Origin: Quercus robur
Lineage: Eukaryota > Streptophyta > Magnoliopsida > Fagales > Fagaceae
Assembly (NCBI RefSeq): GCF_932294415.1
Contig: NC_065535.1
Span: 94,566,862 to 94,630,861, forward strand
Length of the DNA: 64,000 nucleotides
Direction of reading: 5' to 3'
Position 1 is the first letter of the stretch; each line of letters begins with the position of its first letter. Below, piece by piece: positions 1 to 9,280 of the stretch. A program made the translations under genes and the position numbers. The notes beneath the pieces were generated by a model. It ran no database searches. It saw only the letters and a program-made list of their open reading frames with translations, and was not told the origin of the DNA.

Positions 1-499
1 TTAGTAAATGAGATTTATTGTACAAGTTCATTAAATATGACTTTAAGAACTTGAAGAACGAATCAATCTGTAGTCTGTACATTCTGAAAATGTGTTCTAG
101 ACTTCTAGTTCAATTTTGTGACACTGTGAGGAATGAATCAATCTATACATTCTGAAATGTGGCCTCTCATGCCTGTAAATCTGTACCGATTTGCTGATTG
201 TTGACTTAATGATGGGTAGTGTATAGGGACATTATTTTTTTTTAAAGCTTCATACTTGTTTCTTGCATTTTTGCTCAAGTATTCTTAGTGGTTTGATGTA
301 TCAATTTCATGAAAGATGGTTAACTGTCTAACATTGTTTATGTTTTGAAGCAATTAAAGATGTAACTTGGTCGTCTACTAACCTGTTTCATTATACATTA
401 GCTTTGCTAGTTATTCACTTGTGCGGTTATGCCACTAACCAAAATCTTTACTGTACAGATCCTAATTCAGTTTCTTTTACATTCTCATTCTGTTTGCAG

Positions 500-526
500 G
501 ATGAACAGAATGGCAGTGATGGTTGA
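500..526 (+). CDS. candidate last coding exon of an upstream gene
   Basis: A pyrimidine-rich stretch ending in TTTGCAG at 493-499 reads as a splice acceptor. It is followed by eight codons (DEQNGSDG) and TGA at 524-526. The next 180 bases hold AATGAATAAGG-type signals and read like a 3' UTR. The rest of the gene would lie left of the window, with 1-499 as intron. No family can be named from eight residues. The call rests only on the splice-site look and could be chance. Confidence 0.3.
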   Translation, partial: DEQNGSDG

Positions 527-699
527 AACAAATGGAGCCATTTAGCAAGAACTGTCTTATTGAATCGATTGGAACTTACTGGATTTTGTTGATAATAATG
601 CTTGAGTTGTAAACAAGTTTCATTAATATGGTTTTCTTTTAAGATTATGATCATAATGTAATGAATAAGGTCCATATATAAACTTCATAACTGTCAATG

Positions 700-1250
700 C
701 TGCACAGATAATTCATTCGAATTTTTATATATAGTAGCCTTTAATTTTATTCAAGTCTCCTTTGAAAGGATATCTTTTCTCAGATATTTACGATTGTCAT
801 GACAGTATTTAATTTTTTTTTTTCGTTTTACCTTCTTCTTCTTCTTCTTTTCTTTTTTCTTTTTTTTTATATAGCAAAATATTTTTAATCAGACAACTAT
901 TTTTAGCAATTCCAACCCTTGTTGAAAAATATTTAAGCAACATCATGTCTAAATAGTTTTACTAAAATATATGAAAATTTAAGAAGCACGATATTATTTG
1001 GGAAAAAATAAAAAATATAAAGGGGTGTACATTTTTTTAGTTTCTTTTTCCTATGTTTTTTCTTTTTTCTTAAGTTTTTTATGCTTACTAAGACACGACC
1101 ACTCTCCAATTTCAACACAAAATTCTATTCCTAATGTTATTAGCAACATTAGTTCTTCAAATAATCTAAGAAGAAACATTATCTTAGGTATTCTTCAACA
1201 GCCTTTCCCCAACTTTGTGATTAGTTATTGGTTTTTGGGCTTGATGCATC
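700..1250. other. intergenic, nothing recognised
   Basis: AT-rich sequence with CTT/TTC runs near 835-870 and T-rich stretches. The open frames here are low-complexity (Lys- or Phe-rich), with no splice context or family resemblance. I see no gene. Confidence 0.5.
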
Positions 1251-1373
1251 TTAGTTCATGTGTATGGGGTTTATTAATTATGCGTGCAGGCCAAATATTG
1301 ATTTTTTTTAGTATGGAATAAGTTTATATCCCTTTGTGAGTTAGGGTTTAATGTAAATGTCATAAACATAGGG

Positions 1374-1503
1374 TTTTTTTTTTTTTTTTCCTCTTTTTTT
1401 TTTGATAATTGGATAGGAGCCGAGGTTTAAACCCCAGATGTTTCCATTTGAAACACTAGAAAGTGTCAATTAGTTGAGTTATAAAACTCAACTAATTGAC
1501 ACT
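1374..1503 (-). mobile_element. SINE-like segment with perfect terminal hairpin (copy 1)
   Basis: Read on the minus strand this segment has a tRNA B-box-like word (GGTTTAAACCTCGG), then ATCCAATTATC and a poly-A tail (poly-T at 1374-1400 on plus). At its head lies a perfect inverted repeat: AGTGTCAATTAGTTGAGTT at 1462-1480 and its exact complement at 1485-1503, with a 4-base ATAA loop. The B box and tail suggest a tRNA-derived SINE. The 19-bp hairpin is not usual for SINEs. Confidence 0.5.
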
Positions 1504-1623
1504 TAGTTCATGTGTATGAAGTTTATTAATTATGCGTGCAGGCCAAATATTAATTTTTTAGTATGGAATAAGTTTATATCCCTTTATGAGTTAGGGTTTA
1601 ATGTAAATGTCATAAACATAGGG

Positions 1624-1760
1624 TTTTTTTTTTTTTTTTCTCTTCTTTTTTGATAATTGGATAGTTATAAGAGGAGCGGAGGTTTAAACGCCAAATGTTT
1701 ACATTTGAAACACTAGAAAGTGTCAATTAGTTGAGTTATAAAACTCAACTAATTGACACT
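1624..1760 (-). mobile_element. SINE-like segment with perfect terminal hairpin (copy 2)
   Basis: This is the second copy of the segment at 1374-1503, carried along in the tandem repeat. Its 19-bp arms are at 1719-1737 and 1742-1760 with the same ATAA loop, again perfect. It differs from copy 1 outside the arms, for example in the word next to GGTTTAAAC. Confidence 0.5.
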
Positions 1761-2254
1761 TAGTTCATGTGTATGGAGTTTATTAATTATGTGTGCGGGC
1801 CAAATATTAATTTTTTAGTATGGAATGAGTTTATATATTTTTAGAGAATTGACAAAATCAAGCTAAAATATTCCAAAAGAGGTTAAGAAGGATTGAGAAT
1901 GAAAATGCCATTCTACTTGATAAATGGGTTGAAACAAATCTTTTGGTGGATGAAACAAATCTTTTGGTGGATAGATATAAAGAGGAAAACATGTCAAACA
2001 AGCACTGTGATCGGTGTCACTTCAAAAAATAATTAAATAAATATATGAATTACCTTTTAATGACTCGTAACACATCATCGGTTTGTAAATTTAATATAGT
2101 AAAAATTTTAGTATCTCTACCATCACTCATATAAATTAAGTAGAATTGAGAGTCTAGCAATGTACCATTTGGCATATTTGGAGCTTCATGTACTTGACAT
2201 TGACAAGTAGCAAAATTTTCAAGAGTGATGCTAATATGATAATATATATACTTT

Positions 2255-2346
2255 GCCACTTGCGTATTTGGAGGTTCCAGTGCTTGACAAGTAGCACTTG
2301 TCAAGCATTCGAACCTCCAACTCCAAATATGCAAATCACAAATGGC
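2255..2346. repeat. foldback (hairpin) MITE-like element
   Basis: GGAGGTTCCAGTGCTTGACA at 2270-2289 pairs with TGTCAAGCATTCGAACCTCC on the other side of a tiny loop. Pairing extends outward through TATTTGGA/TCCAAATA and GCCA/TGGC, with a small bulge. A related half-arm (GGCATATTTGGAGC) occurs just to the left near 2171. No coding content. Confidence 0.6.
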
Positions 2347-2497
2347 AACGCCTCAACATTTATTTCTACTTGTATCTGTGTGTATATATAAATATTAGAT
2401 TTGTCTGTTTCTAAAAAAAAAATATTAAATTTGTCTAATTAGGTAAAATTTATATGAATTACTTATATGACGACATACATTATTAGTTATTACTGCC

Positions 2498-2506
2498 TTA
2501 TAAATA
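2498..2506 (+). promoter_or_regulatory. TATA box of decayed DEFL copy
   Basis: TTATAAATA, matching the TATA word found about 72 bases upstream of the start codon in the related copies at 4036 and 9209. Here the ATG is 185 bases away because a SINE lies between them. Confidence 0.65.
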
Positions 2507-2637
2507 GCAAGATTGTTGATCACCGGGCCTTGTAGCCTAGTGATACCCAGTTCCATTTGTAACCGTTAGTGCGGGGTTCTATCCCCCGCAATAAATAATT
2601 ACCCAAAAAAAAAAAAAAAAAGTAGCAAGATTGCTGA
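2505..2637 (+). mobile_element. tRNA-derived SINE with 15-bp target duplication
   Basis: The body (2520-2622) has an A-box-like stretch (TAGCCTAGTGATA, 2533-2545), a B-box-like stretch (GGGTTCTATCCC, 2574-2585) and a poly-A tail (2605-2621). It is flanked by TAGCAAGATTGTTGA at 2505-2519 and TAGCAAGATTGCTGA at 2623-2637, a 15-bp target-site duplication with one difference. Body length, tRNA-like head and tail fit a short plant SINE. It landed just after the TATA box of a DEFL gene copy. Confidence 0.85.
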
Positions 2638-2682
2638 GGTTGATAGTCAGTAAAATACTGAGGTGCATTTTTCTTATTTAAG

Positions 2683-2736
2683 ATGAAGTGTTTTTTGACT
2701 TCCCCTTTGCTTATGTTGTTGGTTTTAGTTTTTTAA
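2683..2736 (+). pseudogene. defensin-like gene remnant, exon 1 only
   Basis: The ATG and first codons (MKCF, then a Leu/Val-rich stretch) match the signal-peptide exon of the intact gene at 9281, and the bases before it (GAGGTGCATTT, TTAAGATGAAGTG) match too. The frame stops at TAA (2734-2736), where the intact gene continues to its donor. The downstream text to about 3060 resembles the intron of the other copies, but no second exon was found before the next unit. Probably a dead copy. Confidence 0.65.
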
Positions 2737-2870
2737 GTGGAAATTCGTTTCTCACTCATTTTGGTAAGTCAAGTTACTTATGTTTTTGGAGTTTTGGGTG
2801 TTAATATATTATAGTCCATATATGATTTTGGATGACTCCATTTTAGAAATAGACCTTCCATTTAAACAAA

Positions 2871-2943
2871 CAAGAACCAAAATGCTTATAAAAATAATTA
2901 AAAAATAAAAAAAAAAAAAAAAAAAAAAGCAAGAACCAAAATG
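2871..2943. mobile_element. tiny A-rich retroposed insert with 14-bp duplication
   Basis: CAAGAACCAAAATG occurs at 2871-2884 and again at 2930-2943, flanking 45 bases of almost pure A with a few T. This is what a severely 5'-truncated poly-A retrotransposon insertion looks like. No body remains to name the family. Confidence 0.6.
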
Positions 2944-2944
2944 T

Positions 2945-4035
2945 TTGGAGTGTAAATATGTTATGGTTCTATATGTTTTTTTTTTTTCAAGGCTTTCCAT
3001 TAGCCTTCTTCTTGCTTATTGGGCATTTTTGTGGAAAGTAGAATCTTAACCTTTGAGCTTAATTTAGTAGTAAAGCTTTTTTGAAATGAAGCTATAACAG
3101 AAAAGATATTTGTTTTCCGCATTTAGCAAATTATAATGAATAGTTAATTAAAGTTTGGAATTTATAAATCATGAATAGTGAATCATAAAGTTTCATCCTA
3201 AAATCTCTAAATTTCAACTTTAACCTTAGAAGAATTTTCAGCTTTAAGGATCCTCTTAAATCTTCTTAGCGAAATTGTCAAATATTTTTGTAAGCTCAAT
3301 TAAAAGAGTTTTAACTTTAACCCCACCCTTTTCTTTCTCTCTCGAGTAATTTTTAGGTACTTTCGGAGCATGGAGAATGGCTCTCTCTCTCTCCAAAAGC
3401 AAAACCAAATGGGCATTTAAAGTGTTTTTAACACCTTTTTTTTGGGGGGGTCAAACCCATAAAGTTGTGGGATCTCATATAATATAATTCAGAGATTGCA
3501 ATAAAAAAGAAAGGGGGATTGTTTAAAACAACAAAAACTAAGAAAGTAAATCTTATATTGCACGTACAATGTAAACTAAGAATTTTCCTATCGATTAAGT
3601 GTTTGGCAACGGATAGTTAATAGTGCAACAAAGTTTTGGATCTATAAATCATGAACGATAGAAAAACTCATAAAATGCATAATAATAAAAATAAAATATA
3701 AATAGTATTTCAAAGCTTAGTTCTAATTTCTTCAATTTTCAACTATAATCTTAAGATTGTTTTCAACTTTTAAAGACCCCCTAAAGCACTTTAGTAAAAT
3801 TTCCAAACATGTGGTAATTTCAATAAATAAATAAAAAGGCTTTAACCCCCCTTTAAACACTTCATAAGATTAAGACTTTAATTTCCTTTTTCATCTTTAG
3901 ATTTGTCTACTTTGTCAGTAGATTAGATAAGATTTGTCAACTTTACATATATCATGTTAGATTTAGATTAGATTTGCCTTACCTAATTTGGCAAAATTCA
4001 TAAGTATTACTTATTTGGCTTAAATTAGCATTGGC
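2945..4035. other. flanks of DEFL units, no gene
   Basis: This contains the decayed tail of the first DEFL unit and the start of the second. The stretch 3595-4035 is clearly homologous to 8755-9208 (GGATAGTTAATAGTG, AAAGTTTTGGAT, TTTAGATTTAGAT and so on), showing that the duplicated unit includes at least 450 bases upstream of the TATA box. Confidence 0.6.
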
Positions 4036-4044
4036 TTATAAATA
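4036..4044 (+). promoter_or_regulatory. TATA box of damaged DEFL copy
   Basis: TTATAAATA, 72 bases before the ATG at 4108. This is the same spacing as in the intact copy at 9281. Confidence 0.6.
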
Positions 4045-4107
4045 ACGAGACTGTTGGTGTTGAAACTTGAAAGTCTGCATAATACCAAGGTGCATTTCTT
4101 GCTTAAG

Positions 4108-4960
4108 ATGAAGTGTTTTTCGCCTTTCGCTCTGTTCATGGGTAGTTTTTTAAAGTGGTAAGTCGATTCTTACTCCTCTCGTTTTAACCAACGAAGTTCC
4201 TTCTAATTTTGAAGTTTGGGGTGTTAAATATATTTAATCTATATATAATCATTGATAACTCAATTTAAAAAAAAAAAAAAATACCTCCTATTTAAATAGT
4301 TAATAATGTTCTAACTGTATACACGTCCTAGTTTTTCTTTTTCTTCAAAGCTATCCAATATTTTTCATTGTGCTTATTTGTCAGTGTGGTAGAAAGTATA
4401 ATTTGTCATTTGGATACTTGAATTTAGATTTGAATTTTAAAATGAAGGATTTGAAATACCTTAATTCCAAATTATAAATATTCAAGTATGTCATATGGAT
4501 TTCTAAAATTCTATAGGTTTAGAAGTTGTTTCAAATTCAAGAATTTTAAAATTTAAAATTCTTGGAGGATTTGTCAAATCCAAATCCTCAACCCTTTTTA
4601 AATTATGCAAACAAAGTATTTGAATTTTAGTCATCCAAATCCTGCCATTCAAATACACCATAATGGTATAGTACATAGACTGCATAAATTTTCATTGCTA
4701 TATATTTTTCTGGAATTCTGACCAAATCAACCAAATCTTGCCATTCAAACACACCATAATGGTATAGTACATAGACTACATAAACAGATCCTACGTTTGG
4801 AGAGGTCTACTCTCAACAGTGCTTTGGAAAAGTCACTGTTGCTCCTCCCTGTACAACGGATAACTGTATCACAGCCAGCAAAAAAGCACATCAACATATT
4901 TTATATCCTAATTGCATTTCCAACACCGCTTGCTGTTGCGGCTATATAAGGAACAAATGA
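4108..4960 (+). pseudogene. defensin-like cysteine-rich peptide gene, damaged copy
   Basis: Exon 1 starts at 4108 with the same codons as the intact copy (MKCFSPFALFM) but then lacks 11 bases of the signal-peptide coding part. Using the conserved GGTAAGT donor therefore shifts the frame into a stop. Exon 2 (4788-4960) is open and exactly as long as in the intact genes (173 bases). It has seven cysteines, including the terminal CCC; the cysteine that should close the CxxxC pair is replaced by Ser. An alternative donor (GTAGTT right after ATGG) would restore phase but leave a very short hydrophobic leader. I call it a probable pseudogene; expression through the alternative donor is possible. 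Confidence 0.7.
4394..4664. repeat. intron repeat shared with the intact DEFL copy
   Basis: TTTGGATACTTGAATTTAGA opens a stretch whose inverted words (CAAATCCAAATC, ATTCAAATAC) give it foldback character. The same text sits in the intron of the intact copy near 9754-10015, so it was there before the duplication. It may be an old MITE; I found no clean target duplication. Confidence 0.4.
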
Positions 4961-5161
4961 AACTAAGTAGACTTGGAAATGCTACCTTATGAGTTATGTA
5001 GTCATGTTGAAATGAATTTCAAGGAATAAAAAACAATTTCAAAAGAAAATTCATATTGAATGAAATGAGGCTCATTTATTCATTAAATTGCTCCCATTTA
5101 TTTAGGTGTTATTTAATTAATGAGGTTCATTTATTAGGAAATCACATTGATGCATTAAAAG

Positions 5162-5206
5162 CAAAAAAAAAAAAAAAAAAAAACATATATATATATATAT
5201 TATATA
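5162..5206. repeat. poly-A run followed by (TA)n
   Basis: A run of about 20 A followed by alternating AT. Simple-sequence repeat beside the 3' flank of the damaged DEFL copy. Confidence 0.7.
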
Positions 5207-5241
5207 AGATAGAAATTTTACTCTACTCTAATCTAATCTAA

Positions 5242-5752
5242 GGGTATGTTTGGTACATTGAACGAGGATTACAACAGGAATTGTAGTAATTTTTATTATT
5301 AAGAATATAATGTATTGTAATGTAATAACTAAATCTATTCATAAGTTTTTTTTTTTTTTTTAGAGGAAAATCTATTCATAAATTTGGTTCTGAGTTATAA
5401 GATTAAAATAAAATTTAAGATTTATTTTAGGAACTATCTTACTCATACAATTATATTTCCATAAATGGTTATTTTTTAAAATTTGAGACAAATATGTGTT
5501 TTTTTTATAATTGTTACATAAATATAGAATTTTTTTTTTTGAAAATATATTAATTTTAGAAATTATTGCACCTACTAAGAAATAACTAATATAACCATTT
5601 TAGAGATGACTAGTTTTTTCTCATTTTGAAGAATAGCTATTGATATAGAATGATTATTCCTTATAATAAAAACACTACCAAATTAAAGAATAGCTAAATC
5701 ATAAAAATAACTAATACATTACTGTGCCTATTACAATCTGCCAAACATGCCC
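5242..5752. mobile_element. Tourist-like (Harbinger-type) MITE A
   Basis: The ends GGGTATGTTTGGTA and TGCCAAACATGCCC are inverted repeats, flanked by TAA at 5239-5241 and 5753-5755. A 3-bp TWA duplication and a GGG...TTTGG terminus are hallmarks of Tourist/PIF-Harbinger MITEs. It is longer than its relatives at 7153 and 7839, partly through poly-T and AT-rich insertions. No coding content. Confidence 0.8.
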
Positions 5753-5904
5753 TAAGTATGTGTATGAATTTCTGTCTAGGAGATTTGAACCCTAGCCCTT
5801 GCCCCCTCACACCCCACAAGAACTTTTTACTTTTAGGGTGACTATTATGTCAAGGATGCATTGTGGTAAATTATTAGAAACATATATAACATTATTTTAA
5901 GGAA

Positions 5905-6045
5905 AATTATCGAATATTTTAGGAGTATTATAAATACGTATTTTGCCTCCCACATTAATTGTGAATCTCACCATGAATTTAATTAGTGGAATCTACTATT
6001 TTATGAAATGAGGGAGTATGCATTTAAAGTACTCCGGGAGTAGTC
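5905..6045. repeat. foldback MITE, relative of 52994-53142
   Basis: Shares the central text ATTGTGAATCTCACCATGAA / AATTTAATTAGTGG and the outer words (GGAGTATTATAAAT, AGTACTCCGGGAGTA) with the clearer foldback element near 53.0 kb. The two halves are partly complementary. Degenerate; no coding content. Confidence 0.5.
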
Positions 6046-6268
6046 TATTTAATTACTCTATTTTATATGCAGAACATTTAAAGTACTCTAGGAACATTTT
6101 TTTTTTTTTTTTTTGAGAAAGGTCTAGGAACATTTTATAATTACTCTATTTTATATGTAGAACATTTATTATTTTATTTTAGGTATCATGATTCATGATA
6201 TTTATGCAGTTTAATCTTTAATGTGGCACCACCTGATTTTAAGTTGTATTTTTTGAAAATTACTATAT

Positions 6269-6411
6269 CCACAACATTTTTCACAATAAATCCTAAATGA
6301 TAAGTTGTTATTAATTCTAATTCAGAACTCACCACTGAAATTACTTTGTTGTCCACGAGTAACAATCTATCACTTAAGATTTGTTGTAAAAGTGTTTTGA
6401 AAATGTTGTGA
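6269..6411. repeat. foldback MITE, relative of 27297-27440
   Basis: Left arm CCACAACATTTTTCACAATA with AATCCTAAATGATAAGTTG; right arm CAATCTATCACTTAAGATTT ... AATGTTGTG is its inverse. The same family is seen at 27297-27440. Non-coding. Confidence 0.55.
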
Positions 6412-7152
6412 ACATTTTCAAAATATTAGCTATTTAATGCTTGTTGGAAAAAAAAAAAATTATGGAGAGGGGGAATTTAAGGAGACAGCAAAACAATCAT
6501 TTAATGCTTGTGGGAAAGAAAATCTAGAATTAGAAGTATATTTCTAAAAAGTTTAAATTATTTACATTATTAAAAATATACACTTAAATGATTATTTACA
6601 TTATTAAAAATATACACTTAAATGATTATTTACATTATTAATATTATCAAAGGTATACACATAATTATTAACCAATTTTTTACACCTTTAAAATTTTTAA
6701 AATTATTTATCAAATTAATTATGACGTTACTAGTTCGACCATCGTTTTAATCCCAGATAGTTGTAAGATCTTGCCAATTCAAAGAAGTAAATTGATGAAG
6801 ATGGTGAAGATTGCTTCAAGAGTAATCAACCTCCTAGATATAAAGAAGAAGAGAGAGATTGGGATTTGGTCTCTCACACACACACATATATATAGTTTGG
6901 TAAATTACAATAAAAAGTGAATTAAAGTTTGGATTTATAAAATTATAGTCAAGTAAGACCTATAATGCAACCCTAAATCTTTCTTAGAATATGCTACTAT
7001 CCGCTGCTTGGGTAATTGTTAAATTAACTAATGGTCTAATACAAACCCTACGTATAAAAGTCTTCATTTGCTATATTTTAGTCAGGAATTTGAAAACGTG
7101 GGTGTATTACATTTTTACATATCTGACTAATGGGTTTTTACTTTTCTACTTA
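6412..7152. other. AT-rich spacer, no gene
   Basis: Contains a short direct repeat (TTATTTACATTATTAA repeated three times, 6558-6640) and a CA/TA microsatellite near 6880. From about 7060 the text matches the intron end of the DEFL genes. Confidence 0.5.
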
Positions 7153-7610
7153 GGGTGCGTTTGGTAAATTGTAATAGGCACTATAATGTAACAGCTATAC
7201 CTATGGTTTAGTTATTCAATAGTTTGGTTATATTTTTATTACAGAAAATAGTCATTCCTTATAAATAGCTATTATTTAAAATGAGGAATAACCATTAATC
7301 TCTAAAAGGGTTGTAATAGCTATTCCTTAGTAAATGTAATAATTTCTAATATTAATATATTTCCAAATAAATAAACTTTCCATATCCACCTAACAATTAT
7401 GGAAATAAAAAATCATCAAAAAATAACTCATCTCTCTAAAATTTAAAATATATTATTTTCTAAGAAATATAATTGTATGAATGAGATATTTCCTAAAATA
7501 GATCATAAATTTTATTCTAATGTTATAACTCACAACCAAACTAATGAATAGGTTTAGTTATTCAATTACCATTTCTGTTGTAATTCACATTCAGTGTACC
7601 AAACGTACCC
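7153..7610. mobile_element. Tourist-like MITE B, splitting a DEFL remnant
   Basis: Termini GGGTGCGTTTGGTA and TACCAAACGTACCC are inverted repeats. The flanks are TTA (7150-7152) and TTG (7611-7613), a TTA target with one change. The host text on both sides is the end of a DEFL intron: ...TTTTTACTTTTCTACTTA before and TTGATTTTGAAAATAG after, compared with the uninterrupted intron end at 10112-10135. Confidence 0.8.
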
Positions 7611-7626
7611 TTGATTTTGAAAATAG

Positions 7627-7723
7627 GTCATACGTTCTACGATCAATGCAAGTATGCAACCTAACCATTGTTCCTTGCATTGCACAGCCATACGGATATT
7701 TCACTTGCTGCTGCGGCCCTTAA
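7627..7723 (+). pseudogene. defensin-like exon 2 remnant
   Basis: Follows an acceptor-like AAAATAG. It keeps recognisable pieces of the DEFL second exon (GTCATACGTTC at the start, TGCTGCTGCGG at the cysteine-triplet end) but is about 97 bases instead of 173. An in-frame TAA appears after about 12 codons. No exon 1 was found upstream. This is a dead copy, cut from its intron by MITE B. Confidence 0.65.
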
Positions 7724-7838
7724 AAGTAGCATGAAATTAATATCATGGAATGAAAAAAGTTCATATAAATAAAAGAATCTTTTCTTTAAAAAAATATATA
7801 TATTTTGTTTATGAATTGAGTTTTCTGTTGATAATTTA

Positions 7839-8211
7839 GGGTATGTTTGGTACACTGAATGTAGATTACATTAGGAATAATAATCTTTATTACTGGGAAT
7901 AGATAACATTATAATGGAATAACTATAAATATTCATAAGTTTGGTTGTTACATATGGAAAGCTTGTAAAAGATGATGTATAAGGAAACTTTATATTTTTA
8001 GAAATATATTAATTTTAAAACCTATTATATGCACTAAGTAAAAGTTATTACATCCATTTTAAAGAGGAATGACTATTCTTCAATTTAAAAAATAATTATT
8101 CCAATGTAATAACTAATTCATGTAATAAAGATGTAACCAAATGACCGAATTGATATTACACATGAATAACTATTCCATTACATGAACTATTACAACATAC
8201 CAAACGTACCC
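7839..8211. mobile_element. Tourist-like MITE C
   Basis: Inverted ends GGGTATGTTTGGTACACTGA and ATACCAAACGTACCC with perfect TTA duplications at 7836-7838 and 8212-8214. Internal text resembles MITEs A and B (AATAGCTATT-like, GGAATAACTA), so all three belong to one family. It lies in the 3' flank of the DEFL remnant at 7627. Confidence 0.85.
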
Positions 8212-8214
8212 TTA

Positions 8215-9208
8215 CTAATGGCAAAACACTTGCTTAAAATAGAAAAGTGCTAAAATTATTGCAAATTTTATTACAAAAAATTTTCAAATTGATGGGGCAA
8301 TAATATGATTAATGTTACTTAAATAAAATAATGAGTGATGGTTTGAATTACTTTTTTGAAATTGGTGACACTTTAATTTGTAAAGTTTATGTAAAAAATT
8401 CTATAATATCTCTAACAACCAGGAATCAATTCTCAAGGAGTAATGCTCCATTCTCTCATATAAATAATGGACCCTATTGTAATTTTAATCCAAAATTATG
8501 TAAGAGAATGGATGCTTACTCTCTTGAGTACTAAAAATTTAGACACTAAAAAAAGAGTTTTTTTTTTTTTTGGTCTTTATCTTGGCAATGTGTATGGAGA
8601 TCCGTGACTCTAATTTTATGAAAAGCTTAAAGATCTTCATATAATAATTTAGAAGTTGCAATAGAATAAAAGAGGGGACTATTTAAAACAAAGAAACTAA
8701 TAATGTAAATCTTATATTGCTAGTACAATGTAAACTAAGAATTTTCCTAGTGTTTAAATGTTTCGTAAAGGATAGTTAATAGTGCCACAAAGTTTTGGAT
8801 ATATAAATCATGAATAGTAAATTATAAAGCTTAGTTATAATTTCTTCAATTTTCAACTTTAATCTTAAAATTGTTTTCAGCTATTAAAGACCTCTTAAAA
8901 CTCTTCAGAAAAATTGCCAAACATATGGTAATTTCAATAAAAATAAAAATAAAGGCTTTAACCCCCTTTTAAACACTTTTTACCTTGTCCAACATTAGGA
9001 TAGGTCGCATAAGATTAGGACTTTAATTTCCTTTTCATATTTAGATTCATCTACTTTGTTAGTCAATTAGATTAGATAAGATTTGTCAATTTACATATAT
9101 CATGTTAGATTTAGATCGGATTAGCCAAATCAAATTATAATAATTCGATTTGCCTAATTTGGAAAAATTCATAAGTATTACTTATTTGGCTTAAATATTA
9201 GCATTGGC
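8215..9208. other. 5' flank of intact DEFL gene
   Basis: No gene seen. 8630-9208 is homologous to the flank before the damaged copy at 4108. The small open frame near 8331 has no family features. Confidence 0.5.
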
Positions 9209-9217
9209 TTATAAATA
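9209..9217 (+). promoter_or_regulatory. TATA box of DEFL gene
   Basis: TTATAAATA, 72 bases upstream of the ATG at 9281, conserved in all DEFL copies of this window. Confidence 0.7.
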
Positions 9218-9280
9218 ACAAGTTTCTTGGAGTTGAAATTTGAAAATCTGCATAATACCGAGGTCCATTTCTTGCTTAAG

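Larger units (their letters stand above)
1251..1845. repeat. three-unit tandem repeat, about 252-257 bp period
   Basis: The phrase TTAGTTCATGTGTATG starts a unit at 1251, 1503 and 1760. Each unit continues with the same text (TTTATTAATTATG, CCAAATATT, TAGTATGGAAT, AGTTTATAT). The third unit is cut short near 1845. Units 1 and 2 each include a poly-T tract and a SINE-like segment. Unit 2 has about 10 extra bases (TTATAAGAGGAG region). Confidence 0.85.

Noticed and set aside
1251-1845. CRISPR-like array
   Set aside because: Only two to three long units with similar, not unique, spacers in a plant genome; it is a tandem repeat with SINE-like content.
2520-2622. Possible tRNA gene
   Set aside because: A- and B-box-like words are present, but there is no foldable cloverleaf, and the poly-A tail with target duplication shows it is a SINE.
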